From: Butyrivibrio sp. X503
GTDB taxonomy: Bacteria; Bacillota; Clostridia; Lachnospirales; Lachnospiraceae
DNA: 64,000 nt
Assembly (NCBI RefSeq): GCF_003625475.1
Contig: NZ_RAIQ01000001.1
Location: 248,001 to 312,000 of the forward strand
Direction of reading: 5' to 3'
The first letter of the stretch is position 1. Each line of letters starts with the position of its first letter. Made by a program: the position numbers and the translations under genes. The notes beneath the pieces are model-generated. The model did no database searches. It was given only the letters and a program-made list of their open reading frames with translations, and was not told where the DNA came from. Positions 34,779 to 44,350 of this stretch are shown here, piece by piece.

Positions 34779-35918
34779 TCATTCAAAAACAACATTGCCC
34801 CAAGTATCTTCGGGGATAAGGCTGATGTAAGTCTTACCTGTGTTGATCTCAAGCTCATCGCCGTTCTCATCATAGAACTTTGTAACACCTGTCATGCTGT
34901 CCTTAACCCATGAGATATCCTTGGCTACACCGTTTGTAAGGTACCAACCGTTTCCTTGACCGATACAGTTGTAGATAAGATATCCGTTCTCATCAAGCTG
35001 GTTAAATGAGCAGTTCTGAAGGATTACGTTCTTAAATGAAAGAGGAGCATCTGTCTCGGCATCCTCATGAGGCTTGCCATACTCATATTGCTCGTATTCC
35101 TTGGTCTCATCGTTGTACTTAAGCTGAGATCCTGTGTGCTTGAAAGGAAGTGAAACGCTGTTGGCAGGATAAGATCTTGAATACTTCTCATCAAGCTTGA
35201 TCTCCTTGCCGTAAGGCGCAAAGTTGAAGTGACTTCCCTCGTTGGCATACTCGTTGTAAGTTGTAGAATATCCTGAGTTCTTGAAATTCTTCTCAAGATC
35301 TCCCGATACAATATACTCTGTGAACTCTCTCTTCTTACCGTTGTTTACACGTGAGAAAGTACCTGAGAAATGCTCAGCCCAAGGATTCTTAAAATATGGA
35401 TCGTTGTGGACCGGAGGTCCTCCATCGTGGCAGAGCACCGCATCCCACTCAGATGCAAGTATGATATTTGTAGGACGTGTACTTCTGATACTTCCAAGCT
35501 GTTCAATCTTACCCCAGTCCTTAACGATAGCCATAAATCTTGTAATACGATCGTTCTTGGTACTGTTCATGATCTCATAAACAACGTCAGCATTGGCTAA
35601 TTCGTAGTGAGGAAGAGCCATCTTCTCATTGTCGACCATTACAGCGATAGGACGCTGATCCTTGATCTCTTCACTGATAGGCTCACCTGTTAACTCACTT
35701 AAGTACATTCCTTCAGGAATCTCATAAGACTCTTCTTCTGTCGTCTCCTCAGATGTACTCTCTGTTGAAGAATCACCTTCCTGAGAAATGGGCTCAAATG
35801 ATGCCTGTAAAGATGAATCGGCATTACCGTCTTCGGGTCCGCATGCTGATAAAGATCCGAAAGCAAGAATACATGCTATGATAATAGCCGTTCTCTTCCC
35901 TTTTTTTCTTAAAAGCAT
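34779..35918 (-). CDS. DUF3048 (YerB-like) lipoprotein
   Basis: A 379-residue lipoprotein. The signal peptide ends in a lipobox (SLSAC, Cys26), then an acidic Ser/Thr/Glu linker to about residue 65. The DUF3048 part starts at RPIAVMVDNEKMALPHYELANADVVYE and continues with ITRFMAI and SIRSTRPTNI, as in Bacillus YerB. The C-terminal part (GNGWYLTNG, YDENGDELEINTGKTYI) fits the DUF3048 C-terminal domain. The molecular role is unknown; it sits on the outer face of the membrane. It is divergent from the beta-CASP nuclease gene. Confidence 0.87.
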   Translation of the reverse strand: MLLRKKGKRTAIIIACILAFGSLSACGPEDGNADSSLQASFEPISQEGDSSTESTSEETTEEESYEIPEGMYLSELTGEPISEEIKDQRPIAVMVDNEKMALPHYELANADVVYEIMNSTKNDRITRFMAIVKDWGKIEQLGSIRSTRPTNIILASEWDAVLCHDGGPPVHNDPYFKNPWAEHFSGTFSRVNNGKKREFTEYIVSGDLEKNFKNSGYSTTYNEYANEGSHFNFAPYGKEIKLDEKYSRSYPANSVSLPFKHTGSQLKYNDETKEYEQYEYGKPHEDAETDAPLSFKNVILQNCSFNQLDENGYLIYNCIGQGNGWYLTNGVAKDISWVKDSMTGVTKFYDENGDELEINTGKTYISLIPEDTWGNVVFE

Positions 35919-36056
35919 TTTCTAATCTAGTCTCCTTTATTTTTTTTAATTAATTATTCAATTAATTGTATCTATTCTACCAAATCTGCCCTATTTTTTC
36001 CACATTGAAATTGTGTTATGCTAAAAAGAGTTTAAGAAAACTAATGGGGTGATTAC

Positions 36057-37661
36057 ATGAAACTGACTTTTATTGGCGCAGATCACGAGGTTACGGGCAG
36101 TTGTCATTTTATATCTGCCTGCGGAAAAAACATTCTTATCGACTACGGAATGGAACAGGGAAAAGACTATTTTGAAAACGTTCCTCTTCCCGTTTCGGCT
36201 CCCGAAATCGATTATGTTTTTCTTACGCATGCCCACGTCGATCATTCGGGCAACCTTCCTCTTCTTTATGCAAAAGGCTTCAGAGGAAAGATATTCACAA
36301 CAGATGCAACGGCAGACCTGTGCAACATAATGCTCAGAGACTGCGCGCACATTCAGATGCAGGAAGCGGAGTGGCGCAACAGAAAGGCTAAACGAAGCAA
36401 AGACATTCAGCAGATGGAACCTTCTTATACAATGGAAGATGCAGAGAAGACCATCAAGATGATCATACCTTGCAAATACGGCGATGAGATCGATGTTTGC
36501 GAAGGCGTTAAGATCAGGTTTACGGATATAGGTCATCTCCTCGGTTCAGCCAGCATAGAAGTATGGCTCACCGAAAAGAACGTGACCAAAAAGATTGTTT
36601 TTTCCGGCGATATCGGAAACAAGGAACAGCCTCTTATAAGAGATCCTCAGTTTACCGAAGAAGCCGATTACGTAGTCATGGAGTCCACCTACGGTGACAG
36701 ACTTCACTCGGAAGAAAGACCTGATTATATAAAAGATCTTACCGAGATCCTCGACCGCACTTTTGCAAGAGGCGGAAATGTTGTCATTCCTTCTTTTGCC
36801 GTCGGTCGTACTCAGGAAATGCTCTACTTTATTCGTAAGATAAAAAAGGAAGGACTTGTAAAAACAAATCCTAATTTCCCCGTATACGTAGACAGCCCAC
36901 TTGCCGTTGAGGCAACCGAGATCTTCTCTCAGAATCAGCTGGAATGCTATGATGAAGAAGCAATGGATCTGGTAAAAAGACATATTAATCCGATCACTTT
37001 CAGAGAACTTATTCTTTCCATTACAACGGATGAATCGAGAGCGATCAACGAAGATCCTGAGCCCAAGGTTATAATCTCAGCTTCAGGTATGTGTGAAGCC
37101 GGCAGGATCAGACACCACTTAAAACATAACCTGTGGCGCGAAGAAAGTACTATATTATTTGTAGGTTATCAGTCTGTAGGAACAACAGGAAGAGCCATAA
37201 TAGACGGCGCAGACGAGATAAAACTTTTCGGAGAAACGATCGCTGTCAAAGCAGAGATATGTAAGCTCGAAGGACTGTCCGGACACGCTGACAAAAACGG
37301 ACTTATAGAATGGATACAGGGCTTTAAGAAACAGCGCCCCAAGAAAGTATTCATCGTACACGGCGAAGACAACGTCTGTACCTCTTTTGCCCAGTGCCTT
37401 AGAGAGGAATACGGATACGATACTTACGCTCCGTATAGCGGCACAGAATTTGACCTTATCTCAGGAACTTTCATCAAAGAAGGGGTTCCGATTCCTATCA
37501 AGAAAAAAGAATCTACTCTTATTTCCGATGTATATTCAAGACTCAAGGCCGCCGGTGCAAGACTTATGGGTATCATCGCCAAGAGCGAAGGCATGACCAA
37601 TAAAGACAAAGCCAAATTTGCAGATCAGATAAATTCACTCTGTGATAAGTGGTCGCGATAA
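36057..37661 (+). CDS. MBL-fold beta-CASP ribonuclease
   Basis: A 534-residue metallo-beta-lactamase-fold hydrolase of the CPSF-73/YSH1-like group. Motif 2 is HAHVDH (residues 58-63); SGDIG, the GHLLGSA helix, SASGMCEAGR, GLSGHADK and FIVHGE follow in order and supply the two-zinc site plus the beta-CASP cap. Such proteins cut or trim RNA. It is longer than the usual 460-residue bacterial form because of a C-terminal extension after about residue 475. GGGGTGA precedes the ATG. Confidence 0.85.
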   Translation: MKLTFIGADHEVTGSCHFISACGKNILIDYGMEQGKDYFENVPLPVSAPEIDYVFLTHAHVDHSGNLPLLYAKGFRGKIFTTDATADLCNIMLRDCAHIQMQEAEWRNRKAKRSKDIQQMEPSYTMEDAEKTIKMIIPCKYGDEIDVCEGVKIRFTDIGHLLGSASIEVWLTEKNVTKKIVFSGDIGNKEQPLIRDPQFTEEADYVVMESTYGDRLHSEERPDYIKDLTEILDRTFARGGNVVIPSFAVGRTQEMLYFIRKIKKEGLVKTNPNFPVYVDSPLAVEATEIFSQNQLECYDEEAMDLVKRHINPITFRELILSITTDESRAINEDPEPKVIISASGMCEAGRIRHHLKHNLWREESTILFVGYQSVGTTGRAIIDGADEIKLFGETIAVKAEICKLEGLSGHADKNGLIEWIQGFKKQRPKKVFIVHGEDNVCTSFAQCLREEYGYDTYAPYSGTEFDLISGTFIKEGVPIPIKKKESTLISDVYSRLKAAGARLMGIIAKSEGMTNKDKAKFADQINSLCDKWSR

Positions 37662-37695
37662 AAGAAATGAGCATATCGATTTCCGAAGGGACGTA

Positions 37696-37723
37696 GCATG
37701 GCGAGAACGCAGTGAAGCCATGC
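37696..37723. repeat. Small dyad element between the nuclease gene and thyA
   Basis: GCATGGC / GCCATGC arms of 7 bp enclose 14 nt of the form GAGAACGCAGTGAA. It resembles short intergenic dyads I associate with Lachnospiraceae genomes. No T-run follows, so it is not a clear terminator. Confidence 0.35.
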
Positions 37724-37772
37724 GTATATCGCGAAGTAATTAACGAAAAAATAGTTAAGGAGGATATCCATA

Positions 37773-38624
37773 ATGGCAAGAGCAGATGAAATCTTTATCT
37801 CCATGTGCAATGACATCTTGGAGAACGGAACATCCACAGAGGGAGAAAAAGTAAGACCTCACTGGCCGGACGGCGCAAGTGCATACACCATCAAGAAATT
37901 CGGTGTGGTAAACAGATACGATCTTTCCAAAGAGTTTCCTATCATGACTCTCAGAAAGACAGCTCTTAAGAGTGCTACGGATGAGATCCTTTGGATCTAT
38001 CAGCAAAAGAGCAACAACATTCACGACCTTCATTCTCATATTTGGGATGAATGGGCAGATGAGACAGGTTCTATCGGAAAAGCCTACGGCTATCAGATCG
38101 GACAAAAGAGTATCTACAAGGAAGGTGAGTTCGATCAGATGGACAGAGTCATCTATGATCTTAAGAACAATCCTTTCAGCAGACGTATCATGACCAACAC
38201 TTATGTTTTTTCCGATCTTCATGAGATGAATCTTTATCCATGCGCTTACAGCGTAACTTATAACGTAACTCAGAAAAAGGGTGAGGATAAGCTCACACTT
38301 AACGCAGTACTCAATCAGCGCTCACAGGACGTACTTGCGGCAAACAACTGGAATGTTGTTCAGTACGCGGTACTTGTCCATATGCTCGCACAGGTTTGCG
38401 ATATGAACGTCGGAGAGCTTGTACATGTAATTGCGGACGCTCACATCTATGACAGACACGTTCCGCTTATCAAGGAGCTTATTCAAAGGAAGCCTCTTCC
38501 TGCACCTAAGTTCCGATTAAATCCCGATGTAAAGGACTTCTATAAGTTCACCAGGGATGATGTTTCACTTGAAGGATATGAGGTTGCGGGAGAACAGCTT
38601 AAAGACATTCCAATCGCGATCTAA
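37773..38624 (+). CDS. thyA: Thymidylate synthase ThyA
   Basis: A 283-residue folate-dependent thymidylate synthase. The nucleophile is Cys157 in LYPCAYSV; other conserved segments are RRIMTN, QRSQDVLAANNWNVVQYA and ADAHIYDRH. The active-site stretch has YPCAY where E. coli has LPCH, as in several ThyA proteins of Firmicutes. It converts dUMP to dTMP and releases dihydrofolate, which FolA recycles. AAGGAGG precedes the ATG. traX follows after 17 bp. Confidence 0.96.
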   Translation: MARADEIFISMCNDILENGTSTEGEKVRPHWPDGASAYTIKKFGVVNRYDLSKEFPIMTLRKTALKSATDEILWIYQQKSNNIHDLHSHIWDEWADETGSIGKAYGYQIGQKSIYKEGEFDQMDRVIYDLKNNPFSRRIMTNTYVFSDLHEMNLYPCAYSVTYNVTQKKGEDKLTLNAVLNQRSQDVLAANNWNVVQYAVLVHMLAQVCDMNVGELVHVIADAHIYDRHVPLIKELIQRKPLPAPKFRLNPDVKDFYKFTRDDVSLEGYEVAGEQLKDIPIAI

Positions 38625-38641
38625 ACAGGAGTAAGTATTAA

Positions 38642-39406
38642 ATGAACCAAAAGGCAGAGTTTCCAAGGCTTAACGGCAACACACTTAAGATAATCGCATG
38701 CATCACAATGCTTATAGATCACATAGGTGCTGCGATCATCTATCCGCTTTCAGCCGCAGGGATTCTGCCTATTTCTATGCCCTATGAAAGACTCAGCCTG
38801 ATCTACAAGATCATTCGCGCCATCGGAAGGAACTCTTTTCCGATATTCTGCTTTCTTTTGGTTGAAGGTTTTATGCATACAAAGAGCAGATTAAAATATG
38901 CAATAAGTCTTCTTGTCTTCGGTATTATCTCGGAGCTTCCGTACGACTACGCAATGTCCGACGCCATCAATTTCAAAGACAACAACGTCTTTTTTACTCT
39001 TCTTATCGGACTTCTCGTAATCTGGGCAATTGATGCCATAAACTCTTTTGCAGGTAAAAAGAAGCTTCACTTTATAGTCGCTCCGCTCCTTAGTGTATGT
39101 ATCTTTGCTACAGGAGCTCTTTTGGCATACCTTTTAAAAACAGACTACAGCTACCGCGGAATAACTCTTATCACCATACTGTACTTTTTCAGATACTATA
39201 CGCCCATTAATCTTATCGCGGGATATCTTTCTATCTTTTACTGGAAAAATGAGATGTATTCTTTACCCGCATTTTTACTGATGCTTTTATACAACAAAAA
39301 GCGAGGTAAAAACCTAGGCAGATTTAAATATCTGTTCTACGCCTTTTACCCCGCGCATCTTCTTATATTTCACTTTATCAAATTGTACTGTATTAAAAAC
39401 TTATGA
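38642..39406 (+). CDS. TraX-family membrane protein
   Basis: A 254-residue protein with seven to eight predicted helices. LKIIACITMLIDHIGA at the N-terminus and RAIGRNSFPIFCFLLVEGFMHTKSR are typical of the TraX family (PF05857), named for the F-plasmid pilin acetylase but widespread in Firmicutes without conjugation genes. It resembles membrane acyltransferases in layout. The natural substrate is unknown. The last 6 bp overlap the end of the convergent gene. Confidence 0.83.
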   Translation: MNQKAEFPRLNGNTLKIIACITMLIDHIGAAIIYPLSAAGILPISMPYERLSLIYKIIRAIGRNSFPIFCFLLVEGFMHTKSRLKYAISLLVFGIISELPYDYAMSDAINFKDNNVFFTLLIGLLVIWAIDAINSFAGKKKLHFIVAPLLSVCIFATGALLAYLLKTDYSYRGITLITILYFFRYYTPINLIAGYLSIFYWKNEMYSLPAFLLMLLYNKKRGKNLGRFKYLFYAFYPAHLLIFHFIKLYCIKNL

Positions 39407-39982
39407 TTCTCCGATAATATCGGACATAGCCTTCTGAGCTGCAGTGATATCTGTAGTAGATATCGTATATTTCTGGAGCTTGTCTGTGGTAAATCTGACC
39501 ACGTTGCCGGTATCAACCTTTACAACGGCATACTCTTTATAGCCTGAGTTCTTGTTGCCGGTAAAAACGTATACTTCATCTCCCTCGTTGACATCCATCT
39601 GAACCTCGATCGAAGCCATGCCTGTCAATATCATGGGTTGGCTAAACTCTATCTCATATGTTCCCGGATAAAAAGTATCCTGGAGTTTGGTTACAGTTCC
39701 GCTGTATGGAAGAACACCTTCCTCTGAACTAACCGTCACTCTCTGAGTCAATCTACTGTTAGCGGTTCCATCGGCGTTCGTGCCCTTCTTACCCTTGAAC
39801 GATGAGCTGTCATCTCCCATAAAACTAAGAAGCGCTTCTTCAGCCGAGCGATAGATCTCTTTTTGACCGTACGATCCTCTGTCTTCAACATTGACCGCAT
39901 ACACAAGAGATCCTATAAAACTTCCTATAGCTATCAGTGCTACGACCAGAACAGTAACGACTATCCCTTTAATTTTTATCAT
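39401..39982 (-). CDS. Membrane-anchored extracytoplasmic protein of unknown function
   Basis: A 193-residue protein with one N-terminal hydrophobic segment (residues 5-30) and a beta-rich outer domain of about 160 residues. No catalytic motif is seen. The ATG at 39982 is chosen because GAGGTGACT precedes it. It has its own promoter and ends in a 6-bp convergent overlap with traX, so the two transcripts could form antisense pairs at their ends. Family not recognised. Confidence 0.6.
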   Translation of the reverse strand: MIKIKGIVVTVLVVALIAIGSFIGSLVYAVNVEDRGSYGQKEIYRSAEEALLSFMGDDSSSFKGKKGTNADGTANSRLTQRVTVSSEEGVLPYSGTVTKLQDTFYPGTYEIEFSQPMILTGMASIEVQMDVNEGDEVYVFTGNKNSGYKEYAVVKVDTGNVVRFTTDKLQKYTISTTDITAAQKAMSDIIGES

Positions 39983-40017
39983 AGTCACCTCATATTCAAT
40001 TTCAATCCGTACCAAAG

Positions 40018-40046
40018 TTTATACTTTTTTTATAAATACTTCACAA
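40018..40046 (-). promoter_or_regulatory. Putative promoter of the membrane-anchored protein gene
   Basis: TTGTGA, a 17-bp spacer and TATAAA on the minus strand, 35 bp before the start codon. Confidence 0.5.
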
Positions 40047-40132
40047 TTCAAACTGAAGTTTATCACACTTTGGACACAATTCACAATACATTTTTTTTAT
40101 AAAAGATGTACTTTTTTTAGATTGAAATTTTA

Positions 40133-41578
40133 TCAGCTTTTCCAGGTTTTAAGCTTAATTACAATGAAAATAGGCAAAAGCTCGAGTCTGCCCGCTAACA
40201 TATCAAACATTAGCACAATTTTCGACAAGACGGAAAACTGTGAATAATTTCCCATCGGTCCGACCATGCCAAGACCCGGTCCAATATTGTTGAGTGTAGC
40301 CGCAACCGATGTGACCGTCGTCTGAAAATCAAAATTATCAAGTGAAACAACTATCGTCGAAAAGATAAACGTAAGCACATAGAGTCCTAAATACGCCGAT
40401 ACAGACTTGACCGTTGTGCCTTCGACGGTGTGTCCGTCCATGTACACTCTCTTTATGGCCTTGGGATGAACAAGGAAATTAAGCTCATTCCTTGCATTTC
40501 TGATCGTGATGATCGCTCTCGAAAATTTAAATCCGCCTCCCGTAGATCCCGCGCAGGCTCCGACAAGGGATAAAATGCACAGTATCATCTTGGAGAACAT
40601 CGGCCACTTATCAAAATCGAGTGTTCCGAATCCGGTAGTCGTCATAACCGACGTAACCGCAAACAGCGCATGATGGAATGACATGCGTCCGCTGTCCAAA
40701 ACTCCCGCTCTGTAGATGTTGATCGAGATAAGTCCCGCCGCAACAAACATAACGATAAAGTAATACTTAACCTCTTCTATCGCAAAAGCTTCCTTGGGCT
40801 TTTTGTGAAGAAGGAAATAGTAAACCGTGAAGTTAACTCCGCAAAGCGCCATGAATAGAATAATAACGGATTGACTGGCGGTAGAATAATCATTTATTCC
40901 ATTTGGAGTAACCGCAAATCCTCCGGTTCCCACAGTTGAAAAAGAAATCGTAATAGCGTCATATACAGGCATACCTGTGATGATAAGGCAGATAATCTCC
41001 GAAAGTGTGATTCCCAGATAAATAAGGTAAAGGATCTTCGCTGTATCTTTTACCTTGGGAACGATCTTGCCCACAACCGGTCCCGGGCTCTCCGCACGCA
41101 TAAGATGCATACTGTAGCCGTCCGCAAGGGGAACTACCGCAAGCAAAAAGACAAGCACTCCCATTCCGCCGATCCAGTGTGTAAAGGTTCTCCAAAACTG
41201 GACACTGCGCTCGATCCCGTCTAGCGTAGTGAGAATACTTCCTCCTGTTGTGGTAAGTCCGGAAACCGTCTCAAAAAGAGCATCCACATAACTTGGAATT
41301 GTTCCCGTGATAACAAAGGGAAGCGCACCCATAAGACTCATAACAAACCATGCGACAGCAGTGATCGCAAAACCTTCTTTTGCATAGATAACCCTGTTCT
41401 TGGGCTTTTTATAGGATCCGATATATCCAAACAAAAGAGATACGGCAGAAAGGATCAGAAAGACTCCCGCGCTGTCATATTCCTTGTAAATAATCGCAAC
41501 CAAAAGTGGAAGAAGGAACAACAGTCCCACTATCCTCAGTAGTCTGAAGAGGATATATCTTATCATTGAATAGTTCAT
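40133..41578 (-). CDS. trkH: Potassium uptake channel subunit TrkH
   Basis: A 481-residue membrane protein with the fourfold pore-helix repeat of the SKT superfamily: TVSGLTTTGGS, TVGTGGFAV, VMTTTGFGT and NNIGPGLG hold the selectivity-filter glycines. It lets K+ into the cell under control of the cytoplasmic TrkA ring. Its start is directly coupled to the trkA stop (TAATAATG). The layout (trkA then trkH) is usual in Clostridia. Confidence 0.94.
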   Translation of the reverse strand: MNYSMIRYILFRLLRIVGLLFLLPLLVAIIYKEYDSAGVFLILSAVSLLFGYIGSYKKPKNRVIYAKEGFAITAVAWFVMSLMGALPFVITGTIPSYVDALFETVSGLTTTGGSILTTLDGIERSVQFWRTFTHWIGGMGVLVFLLAVVPLADGYSMHLMRAESPGPVVGKIVPKVKDTAKILYLIYLGITLSEIICLIITGMPVYDAITISFSTVGTGGFAVTPNGINDYSTASQSVIILFMALCGVNFTVYYFLLHKKPKEAFAIEEVKYYFIVMFVAAGLISINIYRAGVLDSGRMSFHHALFAVTSVMTTTGFGTLDFDKWPMFSKMILCILSLVGACAGSTGGGFKFSRAIITIRNARNELNFLVHPKAIKRVYMDGHTVEGTTVKSVSAYLGLYVLTFIFSTIVVSLDNFDFQTTVTSVAATLNNIGPGLGMVGPMGNYSQFSVLSKIVLMFDMLAGRLELLPIFIVIKLKTWKS

Positions 41579-41580
41579 TA

Positions 41581-42942
41581 TTATTTCTCCAATATGTCGC
41601 TTATGTCTTTTAAACCTGTAAGCGTGGTAACAACAATTACTGAATCTCTGTCTCTTATAACGCTGTCACCTGTGGGGGATATGATCTCGCCGTAGTGATT
41701 GATGCACGCGATCAGAATACCCTTCTTGAGATTGAGCTGCGAAAGAGGAACGCCGATAACCGGGCTTCCGCTTCTGACGATAAACTCAAGCGCCTCTACT
41801 CTCTCGTCGTTGAGCTTGTACAATGTTTCGATATTGCTGTCCTTGGACGCGTTCATTCCGCGCACAAACTGAACAATCCTATCCGCAGTGATATTCTTGG
41901 GATAGATGATACTTCCGATTCCAAGCGATCCGATAATATCGCCGTAATTAACTCTGTGAACCTTGGTGATAAGCTTGGCCTTTGGATTAATACTCTTAAC
42001 GTACATCGAGAGCATAATGTTCTCTTCGTCGAGATTAGTGAGCGCAACAAAAGAACCTACGCTCGTAACTCCTTCTTCCATCAGCATATCTTTATCGGTT
42101 CCGTCTCCATTAATAATAAGAGCTTGAGGAAGCAGCTCCGAAAGCTCCTTGCAACGAACAGCGTCTCTTTCAAATATGGTAACCTTTATACCGATTGAAA
42201 TGAGCTGCTTGGCAAGGTAATATCCGGTCTCTCCGCCTCCGACAATAATTGATGACGGAACCTTGGCTGTAGGAAGCCCAAGCTTTTTAAAGAAGGAAAG
42301 TGTATTCCTGCTTGATCCGAATATGGTAATCTCATCTCCTGCGCGAAGAATAAAATTACCGTCGGGAATATATACGTCCGTGCCTCTTGAAACAACTGAT
42401 ACTATAACGTGCTTCTTAAGGTCTGCGGGAAAATCTTTCAGTGCCTTGTCGCAGAGTCTTGAATTCTCCTCAACGATGAATTTAACAAGCTCCGCTCTTC
42501 CCCTGGCAAAAGTCTCAATCTTGGTCGCCGAAGGGAACTTAAGAAGTCTGTCCGCTTCTCCTGCGGCAGCCTCCTCGGGATTTATAACCATTGAAAGACC
42601 AAGTTCTTCTTTGATGAAGTTGATCTCTTTTTTGTAAACCGGATTACGTACTCTGGCTATAGTGTGGCAGTTACCGGCTTTCTTCGCGATAAGACAGCAG
42701 AGCAGATTAAGCTCATCCGAATCCGTAACCGCGATCATAAGATCGGCTGTCTCAATGCCGGCATCTTTCATTATGGAATAGCTGGCGCCGTTACCTACAA
42801 TTCCCATTACATCGTAGCTGTTAACAACGTTCTGAACTACGCTACTCTTTTCCTCGATTACCGTGATGTTGTGTCCTTCTTTGCTCAGCTGCTGAGTAAG
42901 CGTCTGTCCAACGTTACCGCAACCAACAACAATTATATGCAT
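41581..42942 (-). CDS. trkA: Trk potassium transporter regulatory subunit TrkA
   Basis: A 453-residue protein with two tandem RCK (KTN plus TrkA-C) units. The first Rossmann motif is VVGCGNVGQTL at the N-terminus; the second is VGGGETGYYLA near residue 232. The nucleotide-binding acids (VIEEKS, IFERD) follow each. It binds NAD(H)/ATP and gates TrkH. GGGGAGG precedes the ATG. Confidence 0.94.
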   Translation of the reverse strand: MHIIVVGCGNVGQTLTQQLSKEGHNITVIEEKSSVVQNVVNSYDVMGIVGNGASYSIMKDAGIETADLMIAVTDSDELNLLCCLIAKKAGNCHTIARVRNPVYKKEINFIKEELGLSMVINPEEAAAGEADRLLKFPSATKIETFARGRAELVKFIVEENSRLCDKALKDFPADLKKHVIVSVVSRGTDVYIPDGNFILRAGDEITIFGSSRNTLSFFKKLGLPTAKVPSSIIVGGGETGYYLAKQLISIGIKVTIFERDAVRCKELSELLPQALIINGDGTDKDMLMEEGVTSVGSFVALTNLDEENIMLSMYVKSINPKAKLITKVHRVNYGDIIGSLGIGSIIYPKNITADRIVQFVRGMNASKDSNIETLYKLNDERVEALEFIVRSGSPVIGVPLSQLNLKKGILIACINHYGEIISPTGDSVIRDRDSVIVVTTLTGLKDISDILEK

Positions 42943-43242
42943 AAGGACCTCCCCTGTTTAATCTAAAAACTATTTATTTCTTTTGCAATTAATCACAAAA
43001 AACAGCTTCTATCATTATATTTATTTCGGAGACAATAATCAACCGACAGGAACTTTGCAATAGTTGCGGACATTACAAACAGGTTATATTCAAACATAAG
43101 TGTTTATGCTATTTTAGAGTTTTTTAATAGTATTTTCCCCCTATATTCATTGTATTTTGAGCCTTGCCATCATAAAATCATTGTAACGGTGGAAGTTGGG
43201 CACCGTTTTTTATTTATACCCATCAAAAAAGGAGACCAGGAA
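42943..43242. other. 300-bp AT-rich divergent intergenic region
   Basis: It separates trkA (leftward) from the zinc-ribbon membrane protein (rightward) and must hold both promoters. No hexamer pair is clear enough to call. The only strong structure is the hairpin at 43185-43212. Confidence 0.5.
43185..43212 (+). terminator. Terminator-like hairpin in the leader of the zinc-ribbon membrane protein gene
   Basis: A 7-bp stem (AACGGTG / CACCGTT) with a 9-nt loop is followed by T's, 30 bp before the start codon of the next gene on the same strand. It may be a leader attenuator or end a short upstream RNA. Confidence 0.5.
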
Positions 43243-43647
43243 ATGAGAAACTTTTTCTCTCGCTTTTTCCAAGGCCGATACGGTTCATACGGAACGGATA
43301 AGCTTACTCGGTTTCTTTTGATATTGGCAGTTATTAATTTTCTTGTATCGATATGTTCTCCGATGGGATTTCTGTATTACATAGCCGTTGCGCTTATGGC
43401 GTACAGCTGCTACAGACTCCTATCACGTAATATATCAGCAAGGTACAAAGAGAATGAGTACTTTGAAAAAGTATTTAAAAAGATAACGGGACTTTTTAAG
43501 CGCACAAGATCAGATCTTTATTCGCGCAAGAATTACCACATATACACATGTCCTAACTGCAGTCAGAAGATACGTATACCCCGAGGTAAAGGACAGATCA
43601 TCATCAGATGCCCTAAATGTTTGACAGAATTTAAAAAGAAGTCGTGA
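43243..43647 (+). CDS. Membrane protein with C-terminal zinc ribbon
   Basis: A 134-residue protein. Two membrane helices at about 20-60 are followed by a basic helix and a C-terminal CPNC...CPKC zinc ribbon (about residues 102-125) ending in a Lys-rich tail, a layout common in small Firmicute membrane proteins of unknown role. The frame is open upstream, but the ATG at 43243 is chosen because AGGAGA precedes it. It ends 3 bp before the flavodoxin gene, so the two are co-translated. Confidence 0.65.
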   Translation: MRNFFSRFFQGRYGSYGTDKLTRFLLILAVINFLVSICSPMGFLYYIAVALMAYSCYRLLSRNISARYKENEYFEKVFKKITGLFKRTRSDLYSRKNYHIYTCPNCSQKIRIPRGKGQIIIRCPKCLTEFKKKS

Positions 43648-43650
43648 CCT

Positions 43651-44193
43651 ATGGAAAAATTTTTAATCGTTTATGCCAGTGAAACCGGTAATACCGAGAA
43701 GCTGGCGCAGGAACTTTATAATGCGCTTCCGATTTCCGGCTGCAAGAAAAAGATTGTTAATGTTCGCAGCTGGGACGGAAAGCTTGATGCCGAAAATGTG
43801 TTTATCGGATTTTGGGCCAACAGAGGCTCGTGCAGCCTTGAGATAATTGACATCATCTCATCACTTCATGGCAAAAATGTTGTGCTGTTTGGTACGTGCG
43901 GTCTTGGCAACTCAGACAGCTATTATAAGAATCTGGAACAAAATGCCCTGGTATGGCTTCCTTGTGACAACAACTACATGGGCTCATTTTTTTGCCAAGG
44001 AAAAATGCCCTATCAGATCCGAAACAAATATGAATCCTGCCGCGGCAAATGCGATGACAGTATGATCGATTACATGCTGAGTCAGTTCGACGACGCCGCA
44101 TCGCACCCGGACAGACAGGACATGTTGAAAGCCCGGATCTTCGCGGAAGACATCTTAAAGAAAATAAAAGAATTGGAAGCAGCGTACGCGTAA
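43651..44193 (+). CDS. Flavodoxin family protein
   Basis: A 180-residue flavodoxin-fold protein. YASETGNTEKLAQEL is the FMN phosphate loop. The next segments (FIGFWANRGSC, VVLFGTCGLGNSDSYYKN) fit the Flavodoxin_3/BilS-like group, where the 50s and 90s loops differ from classic flavodoxin. The C-terminal half is Cys-rich and helical. It is probably a cytoplasmic electron carrier; the partner is unknown and no oxidoreductase lies nearby. Confidence 0.75.
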   Translation: MEKFLIVYASETGNTEKLAQELYNALPISGCKKKIVNVRSWDGKLDAENVFIGFWANRGSCSLEIIDIISSLHGKNVVLFGTCGLGNSDSYYKNLEQNALVWLPCDNNYMGSFFCQGKMPYQIRNKYESCRGKCDDSMIDYMLSQFDDAASHPDRQDMLKARIFAEDILKKIKELEAAYA

Positions 44194-44215
44194 TGCATAA
44201 GCTGCTTCTTTTTTT
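44176..44215 (+). terminator. Terminator of the flavodoxin gene
   Basis: An 8-bp stem (GAAGCAGC / GCTGCTTC) followed by eight T's. The left arm lies inside the coding sequence (last codons), so the stop codon is in the loop. Confidence 0.85.
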
Positions 44216-44350
44216 ATGTCAGGATCTCCAAAAAAGTCCGCAATCTTTAACCATCAAATCGCACTTTATGACTGGATAAAATACTTTATAGCAATATAAA
44301 ATATTATCATTGGATTATATGTAGCAGCTTATGCAGTAAAGGAGAAGGTT

